From JBAXXL01 sp037127915 (GTDB lineage Bacteria > Bacteroidota > Ignavibacteria > Kapaibacteriales > UBA2268): a stretch of 64,000 nucleotides of DNA. This document shows, one piece after another, positions 33,183 through 42,591 of this stretch. The stretch spans positions 10,969 through 74,968 of the forward strand of contig JBAXXL010000018.1 in assembly GCA_037127915.1 (NCBI GenBank). The letters are read 5' to 3'. The stretch's first letter is position 1. Every line of letters starts with the position of its first letter. The translations under genes and the position numbers were made by a program. The notes beneath the pieces were generated by a model, which had not been told where the DNA came from, ran no database searches, and worked only from the letters and a program-made list of their open reading frames with translations.

Positions 33183-35777
33183 ATGAAAAAATATTGTACG
33201 ATTTTCGCTTTTTTGATGTGCTGTGCCACATCATCAGCTCAATTTGATATTTCAGCTTACACAAATTACCTAAGCACTCACAAAAATATGTCCACACAGG
33301 ATTTACTTTTGGAATATCCGGCAGGCAATTTTTTGGAAACCGCAATAACCGACTTTTCCAAAGCTCAGTATTCCGATAGCATCAAATCAAAATATAAACT
33401 AACCGATTATGAAATCAGCTTGATTAATAAGCACGGGTTTATGGTAAGTGAGCGTTTGAAAAATGGAACTTTCATTCAAGCACTTTGGGATATTTACCAA
33501 AAGGATTTACCGGTTTATATTTCATCGGATGCTATTTTACACGCTTTGCACTATTCGTTTGATAATATGCTTCTTCGTATGGAATCAAAGCATATTCAAC
33601 CCAAACTGGACAGTTCATTGAGAAGAATGAAAATGGAAGTTGAAAAGCTGAAAATTACAGACGCACAAGAACCTTATGCAAAAGCATTAAATGACCTGGA
33701 TATATATCTTACGGTTACACAAAAATTGTTGTTAGATAGTTCTAATTGTACTTTCCCTGAAAACGAGGCTGAAACCAACAAATTGATATCATTAGTATAT
33801 GCTTATGAACCTGCAGAATATCCTCTGTTCTCAGAAACTAACAGACGGATTGATTTTAGTCAATTTATACCGCGCGGCCATTATGGTGTTCGGAATGAAA
33901 ATTTTCACGATTATAAAATGATTACCCGTTATTTCGAGGCTATGATGTGGCTTGGAAGAACTGAAATACAGCTTACAAATCCAAAAAATGAACAATCTTA
34001 CAGTCATAGCGAAGAGGATCTTCAAAGAATGGCTATCCTTTCAGCACTAATTTCTGAAACCGCATTGAAATCAGGTGCTATTACTGAATTAACAAACATA
34101 GACGGCATTCTAAGCGGTTTGTTAGGTAGTCAGGATAATATTAAATTAGCTGAAATAAATACTATATTAAAGGAAATGTCAATTACTGCTTATGATTTAT
34201 GTGATGTTCCAACTTGGAAAGAATTTATCGGAAAAGTGATGGCATTGAGTTCATCAAAACAATTATATTCTTCTCAAATTCTTTATTCAGACCCATTTTC
34301 ACCCGATCAAGTTGTGCCACCTTCGGTTTTCCTTTTGATGGGTCAAAGGCCGATTCTTGATGGATTCATAACGGCAAATGTTGTATTTGATCGAGTTATG
34401 TATAACGATGCAAAAGTTCGGAGAATGGTTCCATCAACCTCGGACATTCTTTTTTCTTTGGGAAATGACGCAAGTATTCAGCTTTTAGAAGCGGAATTAA
34501 ATAAATACAATTATTCTTCAAATCTTGCCGGATTGCGCTATTTGATAAATTCTTACGACGAAGATTATTGGAAAAGTTCTGTTTATACAACATGGTTAAA
34601 CAGCATCCGAAGTTTAAATCCGCCAAAAGATAGAGCAAATCTACCCGGTTTTATGAAAACCGCCGCTTGGTGGCAAAAAACTATGACTACTCAATTAGCA
34701 AGTTGGGCGGAGCTTAGACATGACTTTTTGTTATATGCTAAACAACCATATACAAGTAGTGACTTATGTTCTTTCCCTTCTGCTTATATAGAGCCAACTC
34801 CAAAATTCTATGAAAATATTAAAACATATTTCACTAAAATAAAAGAAATAATCAATTCCGATTATTATAACGATACTCTTCCTAATTCTGTTTTGAATAC
34901 CTTTTTCAGTCATTGGATTGATATTAGTGGAAAACTAAAAACAATATCAGAAAAGATTTTGAATAATCAGGTATTCTCAAGTGATGACAATAATTTTTTT
35001 AGTTCAGCTGTTAGAGAGGGCGATGTTTGTGCAGGTAGTCAGGCAAGAATTGAGAATTTCGGATGGTACTTACGGCTGTATTTTGAATTAACCCCTGAAT
35101 CATTTAATGAATACAAAGGTAATAGCGAAATCCCTGAAGCCGATAAATTTATTGTTGCAGATGTGCATACCATACCTACTGATGAAGCTGGCAATGATGT
35201 AGGTTGGGTGCTACATGCGGGAACAGGTAAAATTAATATGGCTGTAATTACTGCTCCCACACCTGCAGGCGGCTTTCGTTCTTATGTCGGACCGGTCTAC
35301 AGTTATTACGAATTTATATCGAATGATTTTAAGCGGTTAACCAACCAAGAATGGCGCGCAATGGACGGCGCACCGGCATATCGCCCGGCATTTACAAATT
35401 TATACCTTGCCGATAAAACAGGAAATTCGCCGGTTGGTGAAAAAGTTTCATTGTTTTTGGATCCGACATCTGTTTCGGATGAAAAAGTTGAGTATAATAC
35501 AAATTTAAAATGCAGTCCAAATCCGTTCTCAAATTCAACTGTGATTAGCTTCATTATTAATAATGATATGGCAGATCAATTAGCGGAACTGAAAATTTTC
35601 GATTTGGAAGGCAAGCTGATCAAAACATTGATTAATCAGCCTTTGGTTGGCAATAATTATTCAATGATTTGGGATGGAACCGATAATAATAAGCGTAATG
35701 TACCAAATGGAACATATATCTATTCTCTAAAAATCGGGAATAATTTGAACACGGGCAAAGTTAATTTAGTGAAATAA
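33183..35777 (+). CDS. Secreted DUF3160 protein with FlgD-like/T9SS C-terminal domain (copy 1)
   Basis: 864 residues. A signal peptide (to about residue 19, SSAQF) is followed by a large alpha-helical DUF3160 region. Diagnostic pieces are KDLPVYISSDAILHALHYSFD, MMWLGRTEIQLTNP, FLLMGQRPILDGFITANVV, and late AWWQKTMTTQLASWAELRHD and DVHTIPTDEAGNDVGWVLHAGTG. The C-terminal 90 residues (CSPNPFSNSTVISF...FDLEGKLIKTL...IWDGTDNNKRNVPNGTYIYSLK) form a FlgD-Ig-like sorting domain. Function of DUF3160 is unknown. It is duplicated in tandem directly downstream. Confidence 0.9.
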   Translation: MKKYCTIFAFLMCCATSSAQFDISAYTNYLSTHKNMSTQDLLLEYPAGNFLETAITDFSKAQYSDSIKSKYKLTDYEISLINKHGFMVSERLKNGTFIQALWDIYQKDLPVYISSDAILHALHYSFDNMLLRMESKHIQPKLDSSLRRMKMEVEKLKITDAQEPYAKALNDLDIYLTVTQKLLLDSSNCTFPENEAETNKLISLVYAYEPAEYPLFSETNRRIDFSQFIPRGHYGVRNENFHDYKMITRYFEAMMWLGRTEIQLTNPKNEQSYSHSEEDLQRMAILSALISETALKSGAITELTNIDGILSGLLGSQDNIKLAEINTILKEMSITAYDLCDVPTWKEFIGKVMALSSSKQLYSSQILYSDPFSPDQVVPPSVFLLMGQRPILDGFITANVVFDRVMYNDAKVRRMVPSTSDILFSLGNDASIQLLEAELNKYNYSSNLAGLRYLINSYDEDYWKSSVYTTWLNSIRSLNPPKDRANLPGFMKTAAWWQKTMTTQLASWAELRHDFLLYAKQPYTSSDLCSFPSAYIEPTPKFYENIKTYFTKIKEIINSDYYNDTLPNSVLNTFFSHWIDISGKLKTISEKILNNQVFSSDDNNFFSSAVREGDVCAGSQARIENFGWYLRLYFELTPESFNEYKGNSEIPEADKFIVADVHTIPTDEAGNDVGWVLHAGTGKINMAVITAPTPAGGFRSYVGPVYSYYEFISNDFKRLTNQEWRAMDGAPAYRPAFTNLYLADKTGNSPVGEKVSLFLDPTSVSDEKVEYNTNLKCSPNPFSNSTVISFIINNDMADQLAELKIFDLEGKLIKTLINQPLVGNNYSMIWDGTDNNKRNVPNGTYIYSLKIGNNLNTGKVNLVK

Positions 35778-35887
35778 TAGTTTTGGCACGCAGATGCCAC
35801 AGATTTAACAGATTAACGCAGAATTTATGAGCAATAGTTTCACCGCAAAGACGCTAAGACGCTAAGACGCAGAGATTTGTTTTATTA

Positions 35888-35917
35888 GAGGCAATCCATC
35901 AGGGTTGTCTCTTTTTT
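35888..35917 (+). terminator. Rho-independent terminator of DUF3160 copy 1
   Basis: GAGGCAATCC pairs with GGGTTGTCTC (including G-U pairs) and is followed by TTTTTT. A duplicate lies after the second DUF3160 gene. Confidence 0.8.
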
Positions 35918-36052
35918 GTATGAATTATGATGCCCAGGATTTAAGGATTTTCAGGACAAAGGAATATAATAAAATATCCTAAAAATCTTATCATCCTAGC
36001 ATTTCTTATTCAGAAAATTTCCTATAAATTTAAAAAAATTAAAAATATTACT

Positions 36053-36076
36053 GTAACATTTTCCCATCTTATGTGT
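36053..36076 (+). promoter_or_regulatory. Degenerate ECF-like promoter of DUF3160 copy 2
   Basis: GTAAC, then ATTTTCCC, and TATGTGTTATTTAGTATA aligned with TGATGTGTCTAATAGTATA of copy 1. The spacer is one base shorter and the GTC is GTT. It may be weak. Confidence 0.4.
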
Positions 36077-36126
36077 TATTTAGTATATAAAATTGTAATA
36101 TTTAATTAAGTATTAGTAAGGTTACT

Positions 36127-38724
36127 ATGAAAAAATTTAGTATAATTTTCGTATTCTTTATGTGTATTGCGGCTGTGACAGCGCAATTCGATATTTCTGC
36201 ATACAAAGACTACCTAGGCACACATAAAAATATGTCCTACGATGATTTACTTTTGGAATATCCGGCAGGCAATTTTCTAGGTACTGCACCAACGGACTTT
36301 TTCAAGTCACAGTATTCCGACAGCATAATGTTGAAATACAATCTGACAAATTATGAAACAGGGTTGATAAAAAAACATGGCTTCATGGTGAGCGAACGTC
36401 TAAGCAATCCAACATTTATTCAGGCTCTATGGGATGTTTACCAAAAAGATTTACCGGTTTATATATCGTCGGATGCAATTTTGCACGCTTTGCATTTTTC
36501 TTTCGATAAGATTTTGTTAAATATGGAGCGTTATTATATAGCACCTCAGCTTGAAACCGCTTTGGGAAAAATGAAAAGCAAAGTAGCAAGTCTTAAAATC
36601 GCTGATGCTCCTGCTCCTTATACAAAAGCAGTGAACGACCTCGATGTATATCTTTCTGTTACTCAACGTTTACTAATAGGAAATTCCATTTGCGCATTTC
36701 CGGAAAACGCAACGGAAGTAACTAACCTAATTTATTTAATTAGCAAAGAAAAACCATGCGATTATCCTTTGTTTTCCAAAACCTTAAGACCAATTGATTT
36801 CAGTCAGTTTACCCCCCGCGGTCATTACGCTCCTCCACACGCTTATAATCATCAAGATAGTACTATAATTCGCTATTTCAAATCAATGATGTGGCTTGGC
36901 AGAACGGAAATCCAGTTTACTAATCCAAAACATGAAATATCATACAGCCATAGCGACGAGGATCTTCAAAGAATGGCTATTCTATCAGCATTAATAGCTG
37001 AAACAGCTGTCAAATCTGATGCACTAAAATCTCTGAAAAACATTGACGGTATTTTAACTGCTTTATTAGGCACACAAGATAATGTTAAATTAGAAGAAAT
37101 AAACACTATATTAAAGGAAATGTCTATTACTGCTTATGATCTTTGCGATGTCCCTACTTGGAAGGAATTCATCGGTAAAGTAATGGCATTGAGTTCATCA
37201 CAGCAGTTATATTCTTCACAAATTTTATTTGCCGACCCGCACGCTCCCGATTTGGTAGAGCCGCCGTCGGTGTTTTTGCTAATGGGGCAACGTCCAATAA
37301 TTGATGGGTTTATAACGGCGAATGTGGTGTATGACCGAGTTATGTACAATGGAGAAAAGATTGCAAGGATGGTGCCATCAACTTTGGATATTCTTTTTTC
37401 ATTGGGCAACGACGCGAGTATCCAGCTTTTGGAAAGCGAATTACAAAAATATAATTATTCATCGAACCTTGCAAGTTTGCGTTATTTAATAAATTCTTAC
37501 GACAAGAATTTCTGGGAAAGTTCAGTTTATACAACTTGGTTAAACAGCATAAGAAGCCTTAATCCGCCTAAAGAAAGAGGAAATTATCCTAAATTTATGC
37601 AAACTGCCGCTTGGTGGCAAAAAACTATGAACACACAGTTAGCAAGCTGGGCTGAGTTGAGACACGACTTTTTGCTCTATGCTAAGCAATCATATACCGG
37701 TGGAATTTCGTGTTCTTTCCCATCGGCATTTATAGAACCGAATCCATCGTTTTATGGAAATTTGAAAGTTTACTGCGAAGAATTGCAATCATTGATTAAT
37801 TCCGATTATTGCACCGGTAATGATTTTAACGAACGTTTTACCGAGTATTTCGCTAACTGGATTGATGTTTGTGGTAAACTTGAGTCTATGTCGCAGAAGA
37901 TATTGAACAATCAGGAATTCTCCGCTGATGAAATTAAATTCTACCAATCTGCTGTTTTACCCGGTGCTACTTGCGGAGGTAACCCGCTTTCAGAAGAATT
38001 TGGATGGTACCTGCGGCTTTATTACGAATTCGATCCGGCGACATTTTATAATTATACATCTGGCGGAAGTATTGAAGAAGCCGATAAATTCATAGTAGCA
38101 GATGTTCACACTACTCCAACGGATGAATCCGGAAACACAGTTGGCTGGGTACTCCACGCTGGAACGGGAAAGGTTAATATGGCAGTAATTACATCAGCTA
38201 CTCCTGATGGCGGCACTCGTTCTTATGTTGGACCGGTTTACAGTTATTACGAATTTATTTCAAATGATTTCAAGCGATTAACCAACCAGGAATGGCGCGA
38301 AATGGACGGGGCACCGGCATATCGTCCGGCATTTACTAATTTATACCTTGCTGATAAAAGCGGCAATTCACCAACTGGAGATTTTGTATCTTTGTTTTTG
38401 GATCCTACATCTGTTTCTGGTGAAAAAGTTGAGAAGAATCTAAATGTAAATTTAAAATGCAGTCCGAATCCATTTTCGAATTCAACAGTTATTAGCTTTG
38501 TAATAAATAGGGATATGGCTGATCAATTAGCGGAACTTAAAATTTTCGATTTGGAAGGAAACCTGATCAAAACATTGATTAATCAACCTTTGGTTGGCAA
38601 TAATTATTCGATGGTTTGGGATGGAACTGATAATAATAAGCGCAATGTACCAAATGGCGCATATATTTATTCGCTAAAGATCGGGAATAATTTGAACACA
38701 GGCAAAGTTAATTTAGTAAAATAA
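36127..38724 (+). CDS. Secreted DUF3160 protein with FlgD-like/T9SS C-terminal domain (copy 2)
   Basis: This 865-residue tandem paralogue of the preceding gene has the same signal peptide region, DUF3160 blocks (KDLPVYISSDAILHALHFSFD; MMWLGRTEIQFTNP; FLLMGQRPIIDGFITANVV) and C-terminal sorting domain. That domain is almost unchanged (FSNSTVISFVINRDMADQL...NRDMADQL), while the middle differs more. This unevenness suggests gene conversion or strong constraint at the C-terminus. No palindromic inserts are present in this sorting-domain subtype. Confidence 0.9.
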   Translation: MKKFSIIFVFFMCIAAVTAQFDISAYKDYLGTHKNMSYDDLLLEYPAGNFLGTAPTDFFKSQYSDSIMLKYNLTNYETGLIKKHGFMVSERLSNPTFIQALWDVYQKDLPVYISSDAILHALHFSFDKILLNMERYYIAPQLETALGKMKSKVASLKIADAPAPYTKAVNDLDVYLSVTQRLLIGNSICAFPENATEVTNLIYLISKEKPCDYPLFSKTLRPIDFSQFTPRGHYAPPHAYNHQDSTIIRYFKSMMWLGRTEIQFTNPKHEISYSHSDEDLQRMAILSALIAETAVKSDALKSLKNIDGILTALLGTQDNVKLEEINTILKEMSITAYDLCDVPTWKEFIGKVMALSSSQQLYSSQILFADPHAPDLVEPPSVFLLMGQRPIIDGFITANVVYDRVMYNGEKIARMVPSTLDILFSLGNDASIQLLESELQKYNYSSNLASLRYLINSYDKNFWESSVYTTWLNSIRSLNPPKERGNYPKFMQTAAWWQKTMNTQLASWAELRHDFLLYAKQSYTGGISCSFPSAFIEPNPSFYGNLKVYCEELQSLINSDYCTGNDFNERFTEYFANWIDVCGKLESMSQKILNNQEFSADEIKFYQSAVLPGATCGGNPLSEEFGWYLRLYYEFDPATFYNYTSGGSIEEADKFIVADVHTTPTDESGNTVGWVLHAGTGKVNMAVITSATPDGGTRSYVGPVYSYYEFISNDFKRLTNQEWREMDGAPAYRPAFTNLYLADKSGNSPTGDFVSLFLDPTSVSGEKVEKNLNVNLKCSPNPFSNSTVISFVINRDMADQLAELKIFDLEGNLIKTLINQPLVGNNYSMVWDGTDNNKRNVPNGAYIYSLKIGNNLNTGKVNLVK

Positions 38725-38764
38725 GATTCACCGCAAAGACGCAAAGACGCAAAGATTTTTTGAA

Positions 38765-38788
38765 GAGGCAATCCACTTAGGGTTGTCT
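38765..38788 (+). terminator. Rho-independent terminator of DUF3160 copy 2
   Basis: GAGGCAATCC...GGGTTGTCTC followed by a run of nine T. It was duplicated with the gene. Confidence 0.85.
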
Positions 38789-38903
38789 CTTTTTTTTTAA
38801 CCGAAGAGATGAGGTATTGGGTTAGGGTATGGGGTTTGAAAAAATTCACTAAAACACAAATCTGCGTCATCAGCGTTCCATTCGAGTGTGGAATTGGTGA
38901 AGA

Positions 38904-38927
38904 AGACGCGATTAATAGCTTCTCTAC
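38904..38927 (-). repeat. GTAG-hairpin (REP-like), partly decayed
   Basis: Minus strand: GTAG then AGAAGCTATTAATCGCGTCT. The stem has two mismatches, so this is a degraded copy. Confidence 0.6.
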
Positions 38928-39119
38928 AAAAGTCGTGGGTATTCAAGAAGAATTCTGTAGTGATATTTCGTGGAGATTCCGGATCGGAGGCCGGAATGAC
39001 AATACAAATATCAGCGTCTTCAGCGTTCCATTCTTCCTCTTCCTCAATTCGAAACAAACGAAGTTTGTTTTCGTATTCATAAATATAAATTTTTAATGAA
39101 TAAATAATTGGATAAATAA

Positions 39120-39824
39120 ATGAACAAAAGAATACTATTTGCAGTAATTTTAATTGTCTTGGGCGTAACGAGCTTAATAGGCAATATATATACAGAGTTT
39201 TCTATAGGCTGGATTATAGGGCATTGGTGGCCTATGATAATTATTATTTGCGGTATTTGGTCAATCTCGGACTTCAAAGCCGATTCAATACTTTGGGGCA
39301 GTTTTTTGATTATCAATGGCGGATTGCTTCAATTGAATAAACTTGATATAATACCTTGGGGATTTTGGAGCTATTTTTGGCCAGTTCTCTTGATTTGGTT
39401 GGGAATATCGATGTTTGTTAAAAAGAGCGACCATAAGGGTTGTGGAAGACGATACCAAGGCGGAAGAAATCGGATAGTGGAAAAAGAAGGCATTAGCTAT
39501 ATTAATACTCAAAGTATGTTCGCCGGCGTTGAAGAAAAATTCAAAACCGATGATTTCCGCGGTGGTGAAGTATCGGTTATGTTTGGTGCCGCTGAAGTAG
39601 ATTTGAGAGCCTCCATTATGTCGTCCGATGCTACACAACTAAAGGTTTCGGCTATGTTTGGCGAAGCAATTGTCTTTGTTCCGACAGATTGGAATATCAT
39701 AGTCCGTTCATCGGCTATTTTGGGTTCGGCAGAGAATAAAACGATTAATAAAATAAACTTTGACCAGCCAATATTGGAAATCAAAGCAGACGCAATGTTG
39801 GGGTCGGTTGAAATAAGAAATTAA
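39120..39824 (+). CDS. LiaF-like membrane protein
   Basis: 234 residues with four N-terminal helices (about 5-100) of the LiaI/LiaF type. Typical features are GWIIGHWWPMIIIICGIW and GFWSYFWPVLLIWLGISMF with the W/P-rich turns. A C-terminal beta-solenoid domain follows (about 135-234, FRGGEVSVMFGAAEVDLRAS...VSAMFGEAIVFVPTDW). In Firmicutes LiaF inhibits a cell-envelope stress kinase. In Bacteroidota homologues the role is less clear, and no kinase gene is adjacent here. Confidence 0.85.
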   Translation: MNKRILFAVILIVLGVTSLIGNIYTEFSIGWIIGHWWPMIIIICGIWSISDFKADSILWGSFLIINGGLLQLNKLDIIPWGFWSYFWPVLLIWLGISMFVKKSDHKGCGRRYQGGRNRIVEKEGISYINTQSMFAGVEEKFKTDDFRGGEVSVMFGAAEVDLRASIMSSDATQLKVSAMFGEAIVFVPTDWNIIVRSSAILGSAENKTINKINFDQPILEIKADAMLGSVEIRN

Positions 39825-39966
39825 TTTTTGAGTTAATCGTTAATATAAAAAATTCTGTTTAAACAGTTTTTTAAAAATATTTTTGGCAATAAGCCGTTGA
39901 AATACCATTACAGAAAAGTGTATATAATATTTTGACGGCTTATACATTGAATTAAAGAGCGATATA

Positions 39967-41829
39967 ATGAGAAAGTTTGTTTTTTTTACTATGTTTTTGC
40001 TGGTTTGCTATATTGCAAACGCGCAAACATTCCAAGCAACCGTAAGCAGTAATACTGTATCGGTCGGCGAAAAATTTCAGTTATCATTTACCCTTTATGC
40101 GGACGGGAGCAATTTTAAGGCACCTTCCTTTAAAGGTTTTCAGGTGTTATCGGGTCCTTCACAAACCACCCAAATGTCGGTAAATAACGGCAGAATGTCA
40201 CGTAGTTATACACTGACTTATATTATGGCGGCTACTGCTGAAGGCACATTCACTATAAATCCCGCAACTGTTACTTCGGGCGGTAAGACAGTTCAATCGA
40301 ACAGCATCACAATTAAAGTTTTACCTGAATCGGAAGCTCAAAAACAACAGAAGCAACAAGCCAAAAAACAAGAGCAATCTTTAAGCCAAGAAGCGAAACA
40401 AGTGATAGCAAAAAACCTATTCATTCGCTTAAGCGTTAGCAAATCTGCTGTATATCAAGGCGAAGCAGTCCGTGCGCAATATAAATTGTACCGCAATCCC
40501 GAATTAAATTTAGTATCGCTGACACCTAAACAAACTCCTTCATTCAATGGATTTTGGACTCAGGAGTTCGATAAAACAAACTATAATTGGCAATGGGAAG
40601 TTGTTAACGGAATGCGTTTCCAAACAGCTGTCGTCAAAGAAGTAATCTTGATACCACAGCAAAGCGGAAAATTAACAATCGATCCTTTTGAATGGACTTG
40701 TGTGGCAAGACTTCAAGTGCAAAATCAAAATGGTCAAAGAAGAAGCCGCTCAATGTTTGACGACTTTTTCGACGACCCGTTTTTCGGCGGTGGTAGAGGT
40801 TACAAAGATTTCGAAAATCTTATCAGCTCCGGCTCTTCGAGTATTACCGTCAAAGCTCTACCCGATAACAAACCGCAAAGTTTTACCGGCGGTGTGGGTA
40901 ATTTAAAAATGGAAGCTTGGGTGGACAATACCAAAGGATTGACAAACGAACCAATCACTCTGAAAATTAAAATTTCAGGTAACGGCAATTTGAAAATTAT
41001 CGATGCGCCTGTTGTTAAATTCCCTGCCGATTTCGAGCAATACGACCCCAAAATCAACGATAACACCACAGTTACCGCATCGGGAATTTCCGGCAATATA
41101 ACTTATGAATTTTTGGCAATTCCTCGCAATCAAGGTAAATACAAATTAGGACCTGTCGAGTTTACTTATTTTGACTTGGCAACTAAGCAGTTCAACACAA
41201 TTAAATCCCAAGTGTTCGATTTGTTTATCGGCAAAGGAACAGGCAGCCAAAGTTCGTTCACCGGTTCGGCAACAAAGGAAGATATTCAGCTATTAGATCG
41301 CGATATAAAATATATAAAAACGGATGTCAAATTAGTCCAAAACAAACGCTCGTTCTATTCCAGCGCATTTTATATAGTATTTTTAATTTTGCCATTTATA
41401 TTATTTTTCCTAATCCTTTTGTGGCGCCGGAAAAATAAAGAAAATCAAAATAATAGAGCATTAATTAATAAGAAGAAAGCGGCAGATACAGCCAAAAAAC
41501 GTCTTTCAAAAGCAAAGGCGCATTTGGTAACATCCGACAAAACAGCATTTTATAACGAAGTAGCCGCGGCAATATGGGGATATACAGCCGATAAATTAAT
41601 GATACAGAAAAGTAATTTATCAAAAGAGCGTGTAAAAGAATTGCTCGAGAAAAACGGACTTTCAGCCGAACTTTGCGATAGAGTAATAAAAACAATTGAC
41701 GATTGTGAATATGCGCGCTATGCGCCGTCAAGTGATGAAGAAAAAAATATGCAACACACATACCAAGAAGCAGAAAAAGTGATTATCGCTGTCGAAAGCG
41801 CTTACAATTCAAGGAGGGTACAAGGATGA
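39967..41829 (+). CDS. batD: BatD-family protein
   Basis: 620 residues: signal peptide, several beta-sandwich repeats (FQATVSSNTVSVGEKFQLSFTLY is the usual BatD opening), a Gly/Phe-rich acidic insert (SMFDDFFDDPFFGGGRGYKDF) and one membrane helix near 462-482. A cytoplasmic helical tail follows. BatD belongs to the Bat (aerotolerance) operon of Bacteroidota. BatE follows with a 4-nt overlap. batA, batB and batC are not adjacent, so the operon appears split. Confidence 0.9.
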   Translation: MRKFVFFTMFLLVCYIANAQTFQATVSSNTVSVGEKFQLSFTLYADGSNFKAPSFKGFQVLSGPSQTTQMSVNNGRMSRSYTLTYIMAATAEGTFTINPATVTSGGKTVQSNSITIKVLPESEAQKQQKQQAKKQEQSLSQEAKQVIAKNLFIRLSVSKSAVYQGEAVRAQYKLYRNPELNLVSLTPKQTPSFNGFWTQEFDKTNYNWQWEVVNGMRFQTAVVKEVILIPQQSGKLTIDPFEWTCVARLQVQNQNGQRRSRSMFDDFFDDPFFGGGRGYKDFENLISSGSSSITVKALPDNKPQSFTGGVGNLKMEAWVDNTKGLTNEPITLKIKISGNGNLKIIDAPVVKFPADFEQYDPKINDNTTVTASGISGNITYEFLAIPRNQGKYKLGPVEFTYFDLATKQFNTIKSQVFDLFIGKGTGSQSSFTGSATKEDIQLLDRDIKYIKTDVKLVQNKRSFYSSAFYIVFLILPFILFFLILLWRRKNKENQNNRALINKKKAADTAKKRLSKAKAHLVTSDKTAFYNEVAAAIWGYTADKLMIQKSNLSKERVKELLEKNGLSAELCDRVIKTIDDCEYARYAPSSDEEKNMQHTYQEAEKVIIAVESAYNSRRVQG

Positions 41830-42584
41830 AACGAATAGTATTTTTCACAATATTTTTTGTATTATTTACAATACAATCCTACAGTTTCGACGCGGGAAAA
41901 ACGCTGACATCAGCAAATAAATGCTATTTGCAAAAAGACTACGACAAAGCCGCCGATCTATATTCCGCTTTGTTGAAGAACAATTATCAAACGGCGGATA
42001 TATATTTCAATTTAGGGAATACATATTACAAAAAGCAAGATTGGAGCTCAGCTATACTTTATTACGAAAAAGCAAAAAGGTTGAGACCAACCGATAGCGA
42101 TATAGAAATGAATTTAAAAATGGCAAATTTGCAAATCATTGATAAAATCGATCAAGTTCCGCAGGTTTTTTACGCACGATGGTACGATGCAGTAAGTGCA
42201 AAACTAAATTCCGGTACCTGGGCTTGGCTTTCGGTTATATTTATATGGCTGGCTTTAATTTGCTTCGTAGGATTCCTATTTTATAAAACTCCGCGCGCGA
42301 AGCAAATCAATTTCGGGTTGGGAGTGCTATCGTTATTCTTTACTATGTTCTCAATAATAATTGCAGTTGACGTGAACAAAGAAGAGCACACACACAACAA
42401 AGGAATTATATTCGACTTCAGCGTTTATGTGAAAAGTTCTCCAGAAAGCGACAGTAAAAATCTATTTATAATACACAACGGCTCAAAAGTAAAAATCGAA
42501 GACAGAGTTAACAATTGGTACAAAATTAAACTTCTAAACGGCCACGAAGGTTGGGTAGAAACAAAAGTTTTAAAACGTATATAA
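41826..42584 (+). CDS. batE: BatE-like TPR/SH3 membrane protein
   Basis: 252 residues: signal peptide, TPR repeats (about 25-95, with DIYFNLGNTYYKKQDWSSAILYYEKAKRL), two membrane helices (about 130-180) and a C-terminal bacterial SH3 domain (VYVKSSPESDSKNLFIIHNGSKVKIED...GWVETKVL). This is the standard BatE layout. An AGGAGGG at 41812-41818 upstream of its ATG is a real Shine-Dalgarno match inside the end of batD. It forms a unit with batD and probably with the genes downstream (8-nt gap). Confidence 0.88.
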   Translation: MKRIVFFTIFFVLFTIQSYSFDAGKTLTSANKCYLQKDYDKAADLYSALLKNNYQTADIYFNLGNTYYKKQDWSSAILYYEKAKRLRPTDSDIEMNLKMANLQIIDKIDQVPQVFYARWYDAVSAKLNSGTWAWLSVIFIWLALICFVGFLFYKTPRAKQINFGLGVLSLFFTMFSIIIAVDVNKEEHTHNKGIIFDFSVYVKSSPESDSKNLFIIHNGSKVKIEDRVNNWYKIKLLNGHEGWVETKVLKRI

Positions 42585-42591
42585 AACCAAA

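Larger units (their letters stand above)
35778..36126. repeat. Gap between DUF3160 paralogues: repeats, terminator, weak ECF-like promoter
   Basis: No gene is visible. It contains a CAGATTTAACAGATTAACGC block (about 35803), a TTTCACCGCAAAGACGCTAA block (about 35838), a terminator (35888-35917), a CCCAGGATTTAAGGATTTTC tract (about 35931) and a degraded promoter box near 36053-36076. The last 25 nt before the ATG match those before the first copy. Confidence 0.7.
38725..39119. repeat. Gap with terminator and several repeat families
   Basis: No gene is supported, although both strands are partly open. It contains a TTCACCGCAAAGACGCAAAG block (about 38727), a terminator (38765-38788), an AATCTGCGTCATCAGCGTTC block (about 38860) and a GTAG hairpin (38904-38927). 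It also holds part of the composite element (AAAGTCGTGGGTATTCAAGA, about 38929) and a GGAGATTCCGG...GGAATGAC hairpin (about 38972-39000). Confidence 0.75.

Noticed and set aside
38797..39096. Overlapping ORFs on both strands
   Set aside because: They run through several dispersed hairpin repeats shared with other gaps. There is no start context, signal peptide or family resemblance.
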